Counted from the stretch's first letter, positions 6,683 to 13,967 are shown. The stretch is 14,115 nt of DNA from an uncultured Bacilli bacterium (GCA_944363805.1 CALVVH010000036.1:1-14115), one strand, 5' to 3'. Program-made: numbers and translations. Notes: generated by a model from the sequence alone, not told the origin.

Positions 6683-8476
6683 TTATTGGGTAATTGAGCT
6701 TAAACCCAAAATGTATTTTTGCACTTGCAATAAATCTAAAGCATTGATTTTACCGTCTCCTGATGTGTCCCCCGATAATTTATATGTTCCATTTAATGTA
6801 TTAATACCCAAAATATGCTTTTGCACTTGTAATAAATCTAAGGCATTGACCTTGCCATCTCCTGATGTATCACCTTTAATTATTATTTCTAAAGTTTCTA
6901 CACTACTTGAATTATTGATAACTACTTTATAACCTGTTGCAACTATACCATTATTAACAACTGAACCAGTTTGATTATAAATAGTTACAGTATTTGGGCC
7001 ACCAACCGCTTCAAGTGTTGATTTAATATTTGAAACATCTGTACCTATTGCTATTCCTGAGATATAACCACTAGCATATTTATAACCACTAGATGTTACT
7101 ATTGTACTAATTGGTAAACTACTTGGCGGATTATTTTCACCACCATCTACTGGTCCATTAGGACTATTATTTATTGTAGCATCCATATTATTAAAAACTG
7201 GAATATGGAATATGAAAGCTGATTCTAATATTCCTAAATCACTATAAGTTTTATAATTTGTTGCAGATTCGCTAGATGGTGCTGCAATGTTTGTCATATA
7301 TTGATGAGTAGCAATATCAGAAGGATTACTTTGATTAACATTAAATTTTTGTAAATAGCCAGTATGTTGACCAGCCCCAATATAATTATTAGCAATTTGA
7401 GATAGTCCACCTTGGATGGCAGCATTCACACTATTCCATCCTAGACGATAGGCATAGTTTAAACCACAGTAAGCGGTTCCATAAGATTGAACACACGAAT
7501 CACTAACACCAAAATTGTAAAAATTATAGTAACCTTGATAAGCCGTTGCACTACCTGTTAGTTCAATAAACTTTTGCCCATATGTAGTATTAGGGTCTGC
7601 TGTATAACTACCACTATATAAACTATATAGGGAATCAGAATTTCCTAATTCTTGAAGCATTCTGGAAGCAGCAAATATAGGGCTTACATTTAAAGTAGTA
7701 GCATTACTATTTATTACTTCTGCTAGATTAGTACCAGCATTTAAATGGTATTTATAAAATGAACTACCACTAATAATATTAGTTACAGCAGTTACATAAG
7801 ATGAGGCAAAATTATTATCATAATTTTGGGCTTGAAATTGGAAGATAAATCGGTCAGATAGGAAGTTACGAGGATCCATATAATAAGCAATACCTGTTTG
7901 ATTTATACCAACATAACCACTATCATATGCTGTACAAGTAGAATCAATAAAACCACTATTTTCATTACTACCATAAATTAAATTCCAACCACATGGGCTT
8001 TCTTTTTCAATAATGTAACTCCAGTCATAATTTATTTTTAAAGGAACAAATTGCCAATTAGGATGTCTTTCTTTTAAAGCACAAAGGCCTCCCCAATAAC
8101 TTGATGGGAATCCTAAATTGCTCATTTCTTGTTCACATGTTGTTGATGGTGCAACATCATCAGTACTATAACTTCTAACAACATCGACATGGTCACCACA
8201 AACATAACCAGTTGCTGTACCATTATAATAAATTTGATACCAATCACTATTACAATCATAATGGTTATTTGTATCAGTATAGGTTTTATCTTCAACTAGG
8301 TTATAATAAGAACCAATATAAGCCGAAGATATTTTAGTATTTTGAGTGCCTGGACCAGTACGAACATTACAAGATGAGTTGATATATGCCCTGGCAGTAT
8401 ATGATGTTGCGGAAACGTTATGTATTAAGAAAAAACTACAAACGAAAAGTGTAACAAAAACAATTATTTTTCGCAC
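6683..8476 (-). CDS. Secreted SH3b-glucosaminidase protein with dockerin
   Basis: A 597-residue exported enzyme predicted to cleave N-acetylglucosamine linkages in peptidoglycan. In order: signal peptide 1-23; bacterial SH3 domain about 28-100 (CNVRTGPG, WYQIYYNGTATGYVCGDHV), often wall-binding; an endo-beta-N-acetylglucosaminidase-type region about 120-430 (YYMDPRNFLSDRFIFQFQ; SPIFAASRMLQELGNS with E276 the likely catalytic acid; YNFYNFG); a proline/asparagine linker 436-455; a small beta-rich domain 456-533; and a type I dockerin 534-593. The dockerin has two Ca2+-binding loops (D536-S538-D540-N544-D547 and D570-S572-D574-N578-D581), each followed by ALDLLQVQK. Nine cysteines lie outside the signal peptide. 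The start is GTG at 8476, 10 bases after AAGGAGG. First gene of the operon with the cohesin protein, behind a strong promoter. Domain calls are firm; exact substrate is inferred. Confidence 0.88.
   Translation of the reverse strand: MRKIIVFVTLFVCSFFLIHNVSATSYTARAYINSSCNVRTGPGTQNTKISSAYIGSYYNLVEDKTYTDTNNHYDCNSDWYQIYYNGTATGYVCGDHVDVVRSYSTDDVAPSTTCEQEMSNLGFPSSYWGGLCALKERHPNWQFVPLKINYDWSYIIEKESPCGWNLIYGSNENSGFIDSTCTAYDSGYVGINQTGIAYYMDPRNFLSDRFIFQFQAQNYDNNFASSYVTAVTNIISGSSFYKYHLNAGTNLAEVINSNATTLNVSPIFAASRMLQELGNSDSLYSLYSGSYTADPNTTYGQKFIELTGSATAYQGYYNFYNFGVSDSCVQSYGTAYCGLNYAYRLGWNSVNAAIQGGLSQIANNYIGAGQHTGYLQKFNVNQSNPSDIATHQYMTNIAAPSSESATNYKTYSDLGILESAFIFHIPVFNNMDATINNSPNGPVDGGENNPPSSLPISTIVTSSGYKYASGYISGIAIGTDVSNIKSTLEAVGGPNTVTIYNQTGSVVNNGIVATGYKVVINNSSSVETLEIIIKGDTSGDGKVNALDLLQVQKHILGINTLNGTYKLSGDTSGDGKINALDLLQVQKYILGLSSITQ
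6705..6873 (-). repeat. Duplicated dockerin loop, 102-bp direct repeat
   Basis: Two near-identical stretches (about 6705-6771 and 6807-6873) lie exactly 102 bp (34 codons) apart and encode the two Ca2+-binding loop-helix halves of the dockerin. Differences are mostly at third codon positions, so the similarity is held at the protein level. The ALDLLQVQK helix is identical in both halves. Confidence 0.85.
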
Positions 8477-8511
8477 TTAAAAAACGCCTCCTTACCATCT
8501 TATTCATATGT

Positions 8512-8540
8512 ATTATATCATTTTCGAGTAAATTCGACAA
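8512..8540 (-). promoter_or_regulatory. Promoter of the dockerin/cohesin operon
   Basis: Minus strand TTGTCG (8535-8540), 17-bp spacer, TATAAT (8512-8517), with TG one base upstream of the -10 (extended -10). The start site would be near 8505, leaving a leader of about 30 bases before the GTG at 8476. Confidence 0.8.
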
Positions 8541-8571
8541 ATCATATATAGAAAATCCAGTAAAAGTATGT

Positions 8572-8588
8572 AAAATAACTGTTATTTT
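8572..8588. promoter_or_regulatory. 8-1-8 palindrome, possible operator
   Basis: A perfect inverted repeat, AAAATAAC-T-GTTATTTT, with 8-base arms around one central base in the 155-bp region between divergent genes. It overlaps the expected -35 region of the plus-strand gene at 8632. A 1-base centre suits a dimeric repressor site better than an RNA hairpin. The spacing resembles Fur/PerR-type 7-1-7 boxes, but the bases do not match those consensus sites. Confidence 0.45.
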
Positions 8589-8597
8589 TTCGTAAAA

Positions 8598-8608
8598 TAT
8601 AATATAAT
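8598..8608 (+). promoter_or_regulatory. -10 region of the lysine-rich membrane protein gene
   Basis: Two overlapping TATAAT boxes (8598-8603 and 8603-8608), 24-29 bases before the ATG at 8632. The matching -35 is poor (TGTTAT at 8580-8585) and lies in the palindrome at 8572-8588, which fits a regulated promoter. Confidence 0.5.
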
Positions 8609-8631
8609 AGGTTTAAATGTGGTGGTTGTAG

Positions 8632-9075
8632 ATGGGAAAATCGTTTGATAAAATCGATATTGTTTTTATTGTATTAATTTCTGTATATCTTCTAGCATTA
8701 GTTATCGGAATATTGTGGATTATTTTAGATAAACTGGAAAAAGCTAAGATGAAGATTACGAATCAAGTCAAGGCAGTAAAACAAGAAGTAAAATTTAAAA
8801 CAGAAGAACCTAAGTTAGCAGACATTACGAGCATTACTAAACCTAAGAGTGCCGAAGCTAAGAAAAAGAAAACAACAAATAATAAAAATAAATCTATTAC
8901 CATTAAGAAAAAAACAACCGAGGCTAGTAAGACAACTGCTAAAAACAATGTTAAAAGCAAAAATAAAAACAATTCTTCTAATAGGTCTAATGGTTACGTA
9001 AGTCCTACTAAGAGGAAGAAAAATAATAGAAAGAAAAAAGGTGCTTCTAAAAATAAAAAATCAACGAAACGTTAA
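8632..9075 (+). CDS. Small membrane protein with lysine-rich cytoplasmic tail
   Basis: A 147-residue protein of unrecognised family. Residues about 10-33 form one hydrophobic helix (IVFIVLISVYLLALVIGILWIIL); the rest is a long, low-complexity tail rich in Lys, Asn, Ser and Thr. It has 37 lysines and 4 arginines in total, with KKKK, KKK and RKK clusters, so it is extremely basic and probably disordered. Positive charges follow the helix at once, so the tail should face the cytoplasm, where it could bind nucleic acid, ribosomes or acidic membrane lipids; none of this is shown. The ATG at 8632 has a modest GGTGG site 6 bases upstream. It is the only protein gene on the plus strand here, divergent from the dockerin operon and convergent with the LCP gene. 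The steady reading frame, promoter and terminator support a real gene. Confidence 0.75.
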   Translation: MGKSFDKIDIVFIVLISVYLLALVIGILWIILDKLEKAKMKITNQVKAVKQEVKFKTEEPKLADITSITKPKSAEAKKKKTTNNKNKSITIKKKTTEASKTTAKNNVKSKNKNNSSNRSNGYVSPTKRKKNNRKKKGASKNKKSTKR

Positions 9076-9090
9076 ATCGTTGATTTTTTT
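9055..9090. terminator. Bidirectional terminator between convergent genes
   Basis: Perfect 13-bp stem (9055-9067 with 9077-9089), 9-base loop, A-run on the left and T-run on the right, so it can end transcripts from both strands. The last codons and stop of the lysine-rich gene lie in the 5' arm and loop, and the LCP stop codon (9089-9091) touches the other end. Confidence 0.9.
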
Positions 9091-11116
9091 ATTCTCCTAA
9101 AATTATATCGGGAAGTTCCTCATCAGAATCTTCTTTGTCACTATTATCTTTATCAGAATTAGATGATTCATCATCTTTGTTATCTTCTTTGTCCGAATTA
9201 TTTTTATCGGAGTTTTCATCTGATGGGACATTTTCAATTGGTGGATCTTCAGGTTCTTCATTAACTGCCTCTTTACTATTTACAACATATACAGTAAGTT
9301 CATCGACAGTTGAAAGTAACACACCAATAAATTCGCTTTGATCGCCAATTAAACCAACAGCAACATTTGCGTTATAATGCTCATCATCAGGGTCGACATA
9401 TTCAATATGAAAGGAAATACCATGGTCACTACAAAATTCTTCAGCAACACTAACTGTACTACCTATAAAGTTCGGTAAAGTGCTACTAGATTTTTCATTT
9501 CTTAGACCACTTCCTGGACTAGTTATTTCGTATGGTTCATTAACTGAGAAACTAAATGTTTTAATTACTTCTTCGTCTTCCAAACCTAAAGTTACTTTTA
9601 ATGCATGCTGAATATCTTCAAGCGAATCGACATAATAACCTTGAGCTGATGTCGTAGAACCCATACTTGGAACATAAACTGGCAGACTATATGTTTCTAA
9701 ATATGCCTTGTTAATATTAAGTAAGTCTTCTCCTCCTATGACATTGGAAACCATATTCTTTATAACATCGTAGCCAGAAAGAATTGTAGTTGTATCCATA
9801 TTAGTTGCAACATTATTGCTTATAGCTTTTAAGATATTTTCTAGTTCAGTAATACTACTAAATTGAAGGGCTTTTGAAGCTATAGCTTCAACTACTTGTT
9901 GTTGATGTCTCACCCGATCTAGATCACCACCGATATACATATGACGGTTTCGCGCATATGCAAGAGCTTGTTCACCATTTAAAGTTTGTAATCCTGGTTC
10001 AATGCAGATTAGATTATCTCCAAATAGACGGTCGGAATTTTGTTCACACATCATGCCATCATATTTGTCAGCATTATAAGTCGGAGCTTCAACATCAACT
10101 TCAACTCCCCCGAGTGCTTCGACAAGGTCGACAACGCCTTTAAAATTTATCTTAACATAATAATCTATTTTAACATCAAGAAAATTACTTACAGTATCAA
10201 TTACGCAACTCGTTCCATAAGCTGCTGAAGAATTTATTTTAGCATATCTATCACCATTACAAGCAATTGGAACATAAGTATCTCTTGGAATACTTACCAT
10301 AGTTGCTGTAAGAGTGTCTGGATTAAAAGTTATAAGCATTAAGGTATCTCCATTGAATGCAGCATTAGCATTTAAGCCAGCAGCTTCTGAATCTACTCCC
10401 ATAAGCAAAAATGTCAATGGTTCTTCAAAAGTTTTGTTGCTAGATAAAATCAAATCTTGATTTTCCATTTCTTCATTGTATTCATATAATACTTTAGTTT
10501 CAGAAGCAATATCTTGGTATTGTTCTTCGTTACTAAATAAGGTAACATAATTTCCAGGAACAAAAATAGCATCAATGTTGCCATTATATAGATCTCGCAA
10601 CATTATATTGTAATCACTATAATCAGTAATACTATTAGCTAATTTTTCTTCACTATATAACTTTTGAGCTAAAACATTCCATTCTACTTCTGTTTCATCA
10701 TCTAACAGGCCAATTGAAGAATCATTATCAAAATTCGTATCTTTTAATGCAATTAAATAAGTAGTATAAGTCAATTTATCATTTTCTGTAATATTGTCGA
10801 TATTACTATAAAGCATATTTATATAATAAGAGCCAATACAAAATATAATGATAAATATAATTGAAATTATGGAAGTAATAATCAAAGCTTTATACTTATG
10901 ACACAATAAGTTTATGAGATTCCAAAAGCAATATAAAACAATGTAGAAAATGAAAAATACAATAAAGACTATTCTAAGTACTGTTTCTACTCCCGTTAAA
11001 CTAAGTAAACTTTTAATGAAAAAGAATAGACTTATTATATAGGCTATACAAATGATATAATAAATATATCGTAGTACTCGATTCGATTTTTTGAGTTTCC
11101 TAAAAAATTTGTTCAT
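9089..11116 (-). CDS. LCP (LytR-CpsA-Psr) family transferase with extra domains
   Basis: A 675-residue LCP protein, expected to move an anionic glycopolymer from a polyprenyl carrier to peptidoglycan on the outer membrane face. Three membrane helices occupy about 14-37, 46-72 and 77-101, more than the single helix usual for the family. Residues about 104-215 resemble a periplasmic-binding-protein-like lobe (IGLLDDE, LYNGNIDAIFVPGNYVTLF). The LCP domain spans about 233-417: MGVDS, GDTLML (D257), SIPRDT (R278), AYARNRH (R389, R391), DLDRVRHQQQ (R401, R403, Q405). A PASTA-like segment follows at about 546-613 and an acidic Ser/Asp-rich tail at 617-675. The Arg usually before the first catalytic Asp is Gly here. 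The start is ATG at 11116, after a GGAG inside the upstream gene's end; the gap is 5 bases. Last gene of the operon with the LTA-synthase-like protein. Family call is sure. Confidence 0.92.
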   Translation of the reverse strand: MNKFFRKLKKSNRVLRYIYYIICIAYIISLFFFIKSLLSLTGVETVLRIVFIVFFIFYIVLYCFWNLINLLCHKYKALIITSIISIIFIIIFCIGSYYINMLYSNIDNITENDKLTYTTYLIALKDTNFDNDSSIGLLDDETEVEWNVLAQKLYSEEKLANSITDYSDYNIMLRDLYNGNIDAIFVPGNYVTLFSNEEQYQDIASETKVLYEYNEEMENQDLILSSNKTFEEPLTFLLMGVDSEAAGLNANAAFNGDTLMLITFNPDTLTATMVSIPRDTYVPIACNGDRYAKINSSAAYGTSCVIDTVSNFLDVKIDYYVKINFKGVVDLVEALGGVEVDVEAPTYNADKYDGMMCEQNSDRLFGDNLICIEPGLQTLNGEQALAYARNRHMYIGGDLDRVRHQQQVVEAIASKALQFSSITELENILKAISNNVATNMDTTTILSGYDVIKNMVSNVIGGEDLLNINKAYLETYSLPVYVPSMGSTTSAQGYYVDSLEDIQHALKVTLGLEDEEVIKTFSFSVNEPYEITSPGSGLRNEKSSSTLPNFIGSTVSVAEEFCSDHGISFHIEYVDPDDEHYNANVAVGLIGDQSEFIGVLLSTVDELTVYVVNSKEAVNEEPEDPPIENVPSDENSDKNNSDKEDNKDDESSNSDKDNSDKEDSDEELPDIILGE

Positions 11117-11121
11117 CCCTT

Positions 11122-11739
11122 TTATTCTCCTGTCACATATTCTACTACATATAGTTTTTCATCAGATTCTATTAGAGTTAACGTAGCATCAGTATCATAA
11201 CCTAAATTTTTTTCATATGACCAAGTAAGTTTAACTACATAACTATCAATGTCCTCTTCCCCCATTGTAAAGGTCGATATTTCTACATCGGAACTATCTA
11301 TTTTACTAACCTCTGGTAATTCCTGTCTTCTTTTGCCATTTGAGTTATTTTCCATTGTTTTATAAATAGTATCTTCGACATTTGTTTTGAAGTTGTCCAC
11401 GCTACTAGGATATACGTACTCAGTACTACCAACATCATAACGATTAACTTTATTATCCATCGTAAATAAATCGATAACAAATAACTCTGCTAGAAGCTGA
11501 GCATATCTTTCATAATCTATTTCTTCACTAGAAAGAACACTTTTTAATTCATTATAGGTATTTTTCATTAGTTCGGTATCACGGTCATCGAGTGTGTAAT
11601 CAAAATTGTCAATGCTGTCAACCACCTTTACAGGTTCAGCTGGAGTACTTTTATTGAGTAAAACAAAAGCTACAACTGAAGCAACAACAATTATTATGAC
11701 GATTATTATGATTAAAACTACTTTGTATTTACGCTTCAT
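11122..11739 (-). CDS. Membrane-anchored extracellular protein, unknown function
   Basis: A 205-residue protein whose family I do not recognise. A short basic N-terminus (MKRKYK) leads into one very hydrophobic helix (about residues 7-28, rich in Ile and Val). The rest is an acidic, mixed alpha/beta domain that should lie outside the membrane; the end (VVKLTWSYE, ATLTLIESDEKLYVVEYV) looks like beta strands, so an NTF2- or cystatin-like fold is possible but unproven. The start is ATG at 11739, 6 bases after GGAG (11746-11749). An upstream in-frame ATG at 11751 overlaps the preceding gene by 11 bases and lacks a ribosome site. With the chosen start, one base separates it from the LTA-synthase-like stop, and 5 bases separate it from the LCP gene, which implies translational coupling. 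It may be an accessory subunit of that pathway. Confidence 0.85.
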   Translation of the reverse strand: MKRKYKVVLIIIIVIIIVVASVVAFVLLNKSTPAEPVKVVDSIDNFDYTLDDRDTELMKNTYNELKSVLSSEEIDYERYAQLLAELFVIDLFTMDNKVNRYDVGSTEYVYPSSVDNFKTNVEDTIYKTMENNSNGKRRQELPEVSKIDSSDVEISTFTMGEEDIDSYVVKLTWSYEKNLGYDTDATLTLIESDEKLYVVEYVTGE

Positions 11740-11740
11740 A

Positions 11741-13759
11741 TCATTCTCCATTCATTTCAACTGAATCTAGTAAGTCGTAAACTATTATCGAGTTAGATAT
11801 ATCTAGTCTTTTTTCAGCAATAGCGCTCAAATTGCTAATATAATCTTCATCAAGACTTTCATTATTTAAGACTTTATATTCACCAGTTGAATTATTATAA
11901 TAAACTTTGTTAGTTAAAACATTACCATTAGGATATACTACTATATTATCATCTTTAACTGTAAAGATATCTTCTCCAATAGCGTATTTATTGTATATGC
12001 CATACATATTTAGTATGGTTGCTGCAATATTATACATACCTGTTGTATAGGTTACCTCACCACTAAAGGTATTTCTTAAGTCTGGGTCTTTAGTCCAGAT
12101 AACTAATGGGGTATTTTTATTTAGTTCGTGAGCATAGTAGTCATATTCAACATAATTTGGGTCACTTTCTTCATAAACTTCCCCAGTTTCGGGATTTAAA
12201 TTGTAAAGATAATTTATTTCACTACGTAAAAGTTTAGCATCATGGTCTCCAAAAAAGACAAATACTGTATTATCAAAAGCATCAGAAGAATTAATGTAAT
12301 TTAAGAAATCTCCTAAGGCCATATCGGCATAGTTAGCACTCTTAATATATTCTCCGACAGATGTATCAGATAAATAATCTTCAGCATGTTCAGTTACTTC
12401 ACCAGTTAAAGGATCAACTGTATAATAATGGCTAGTCAAATCTAAGGTGCTATGTTCACTACCTATAGAAAACGGTGAATGATTAGATAAAGTTATAATG
12501 TAACCCATGTAGTTTTCATAAGTATTTTCAACGTTTTCCATTATTGGAATTGCTTGACTAAAGAAAAGACGGTCATTAATTCCTAGGTTGATAACATCAG
12601 CATCAGTGTAAGTAAATGATTCTTCGAAATACATACCTTCATAACCCAAAGAAGGATGAGCTCTATCCCTACTCCACATGCTAGCTAAATTTCCATGCAT
12701 ACTGAATGGGTAATAACCAAGATTGCTCAAATATTTAGGAATAGTAAAGTATTCTCTATCATAATAGTTGGTAAAAACAGCTCCACTTGCTGCTGGCATA
12801 AGTCCAGTAAGTAAAGTAAATTCAGTATCGGAACTCGTACCAACGCTTACTTGAGGATAAAAGTTAGGGAAAAACATTCCTTCACTTGCTAGTCTATTTA
12901 AATTTGGAGTTACTTGTTGCCCATTGAATTCTAGGTCCATCAAGAATGTTTGCATACTTTCCATATGGACAAAAACAATATTTTTTCCTTTTAAAATACC
13001 AGTATATTCATTTGATTCAGGTTGAACCTTGGCGTCAAAATATTCATTAAATTCAACAAGAGCATCATCATAACCAAATAAACTACTCGTTTGAATAGTC
13101 AAAAATTGAATGAGGTCATTAAATTGATACATAAGTATGCCAAAACGATCAACTATATAACTACGATTCCATTGCTTGGTAAGCCGACTATAATCAGCAC
13201 TCGTAGCAACACCAAAACTGTAAGCTAAACAAAGTACACCTACTAAAACTGTTGTTATTAGCATTTTTTTACTTTTTTCAATCTTATCAATAAAATAATA
13301 GTAAGCGGATGATAATAACTTTTTGTGTATTAAATAAAATAATATAGGGAAAATTACATACATGACATCGACAAAACGAAGGCGTTCAAATATCGATCCA
13401 GTTACAGTTTCGGCTTGTCCTACAGTACCAAGTTCTCCAAATGAGGCAAATGATGTATAAAAAGTGTAATAAATTGAACTAATAATATTAATTAATGTAA
13501 ATATTATCAACCAAATGAAGTAATATTTAAATTGATTTTTGGGTTTAATAAAATAACCTAGACCTCCGACGATAAGGATAATACCTAATTCAGTTATAAA
13601 TGGTTTAAAACTAAAAAACGTACCTAAAGTAAATTTTCTTACTAACATTGTACCCAATAAGGCAAGTATTACATAAGATATAAATAGACGATTAGTAATT
13701 ATATATTCAACGACATTTTTACGTATCGCTCTAAGACAATTTAATACTTTTTTCTTCAT
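11741..13759 (-). CDS. LTA-synthase-like (LtaS family) membrane phosphotransferase
   Basis: A 672-residue member of the LtaS/alkaline-phosphatase superfamily, which in known cases polymerises glycerol-phosphate from phosphatidylglycerol outside the membrane. Five N-terminal membrane helices (about 24-42, 53-71, 79-100, 130-147, 167-187) precede an extracellular sulfatase-like domain (about 258-600). Metal and substrate residues of LtaS can be matched: E267 (HMESM), the nucleophile position S309 (VGTSSDTEF), H355-G-N, W362-x-R364, H427 (SNHSPF) and D505-H506 (FFGDHD). LtaS of Staphylococcus aureus has Thr (GKTSD) at the nucleophile; Ser here is chemically fitting but unusual for LtaS. Start ATG 13759 follows AAGGG by 5 bases. 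First gene of the operon leading to the LCP protein. Because LCP enzymes attach polymers to wall rather than lipid, the product might be a wall-linked polymer; substrate is unproven. Confidence 0.92.
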   Translation of the reverse strand: MKKKVLNCLRAIRKNVVEYIITNRLFISYVILALLGTMLVRKFTLGTFFSFKPFITELGIILIVGGLGYFIKPKNQFKYYFIWLIIFTLINIISSIYYTFYTSFASFGELGTVGQAETVTGSIFERLRFVDVMYVIFPILFYLIHKKLLSSAYYYFIDKIEKSKKMLITTVLVGVLCLAYSFGVATSADYSRLTKQWNRSYIVDRFGILMYQFNDLIQFLTIQTSSLFGYDDALVEFNEYFDAKVQPESNEYTGILKGKNIVFVHMESMQTFLMDLEFNGQQVTPNLNRLASEGMFFPNFYPQVSVGTSSDTEFTLLTGLMPAASGAVFTNYYDREYFTIPKYLSNLGYYPFSMHGNLASMWSRDRAHPSLGYEGMYFEESFTYTDADVINLGINDRLFFSQAIPIMENVENTYENYMGYIITLSNHSPFSIGSEHSTLDLTSHYYTVDPLTGEVTEHAEDYLSDTSVGEYIKSANYADMALGDFLNYINSSDAFDNTVFVFFGDHDAKLLRSEINYLYNLNPETGEVYEESDPNYVEYDYYAHELNKNTPLVIWTKDPDLRNTFSGEVTYTTGMYNIAATILNMYGIYNKYAIGEDIFTVKDDNIVVYPNGNVLTNKVYYNNSTGEYKVLNNESLDEDYISNLSAIAEKRLDISNSIIVYDLLDSVEMNGE
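11746..11749 (-). promoter_or_regulatory. Ribosome site deciding the small anchor gene's start
   Basis: GGAG on the minus strand, within the last codons of the LTA-synthase-like gene and 6 bases before ATG 11739-11737. It favours this start over the ATG at 11751. Confidence 0.7.
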
Positions 13760-13781
13760 ATTTTCCCTTCTTACTTAAACA

Positions 13782-13810
13782 ATTATAACAATAATTACAT
13801 TTTTTAGCAA
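13782..13810 (-). promoter_or_regulatory. Promoter of the LtaS-like/LCP operon
   Basis: Minus strand TTGCTA (13805-13810), 17-bp spacer, TATAAT (13782-13787) with an upstream TG (extended -10). The start would be near 13775, so the leader is only about 15 bases. Its -35 box lies 6 bp from that of the divergent tRNA promoter. Confidence 0.8.
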
Positions 13811-13816
13811 TTCTTC

Positions 13817-13845
13817 TTGCAAAAAAAGTAGATATTTGATACAAT
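13817..13845 (+). promoter_or_regulatory. Promoter of tRNA-Gly
   Basis: TTGCAA (13817-13822), 17-bp spacer, TACAAT (13840-13845) preceded by TGA (extended -10). Transcription should start near 13852, almost at the first base of the mature tRNA. Confidence 0.8.
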
Positions 13846-13853
13846 TTATTTAC

Positions 13854-13928
13854 GCAGGTGTAGTACAATGGCTAGTATACGACCTTGCCAAGGTTGAGAT
13901 GGGAGTTCGATCCTCCTCACTTGCTCCA
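13854..13928 (+). tRNA. tRNA-Gly (anticodon GCC)
   Basis: A complete 75-base cloverleaf. Acceptor stem GCAGGTG pairs with CACTTGC (one G-T wobble); D-stem GTAC/GTAT; anticodon stem CGACC/GGTTG with loop TTGCCAA, anticodon GCC; T-stem GGGAG/CTCCT with loop TTCGATC; discriminator T and encoded CCA (13926-13928). The D-loop keeps GG and the T-loop keeps TTC, so it looks like a normal translational tRNA and not the non-ribosomal type that feeds cell-wall glycine bridges in staphylococci. It has its own promoter and terminator. Confidence 0.97.
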
Positions 13929-13939
13929 AAGAAGAATCT

Positions 13940-13955
13940 GCTCAAACTTTTGAGC
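13940..13955 (+). other. Short hairpin in the tRNA 3' trailer
   Basis: GCTCAA/TTGAGC inverted repeat with a 4-base loop, 11 bases after the tRNA CCA end and before the terminator. It lacks a T-run. It may guide 3'-end processing or be chance. Confidence 0.4.
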
Positions 13956-13967
13956 ATTATGATAAAT

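Noticed and set aside
6711..6932. Plus-strand frame with repeated CNKSKAL words
   Set aside because: It is the antisense of the duplicated dockerin loops; the repeats come from the dockerin.
8763..8972. Minus-strand hydrophobic frame inside the lysine-rich gene
   Set aside because: The antisense of lysine codons (AAA/AAG) gives Phe/Leu, so the apparent hydrophobic protein is a composition artefact.
11298..11480. Second minus-strand frame inside the small anchor gene
   Set aside because: It is embedded in a better-supported gene with a ribosome site, membrane helix and tight operon spacing.
13760..13853. T-box or other riboswitch before the LtaS-like gene
   Set aside because: The promoter leaves a leader of only about 15 bases, with no room for such a structure.
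13854..13928. Wall-specific (non-translational) tRNA-Gly
   Set aside because: The D-loop GG and T-loop TTC bases used in translation are kept.
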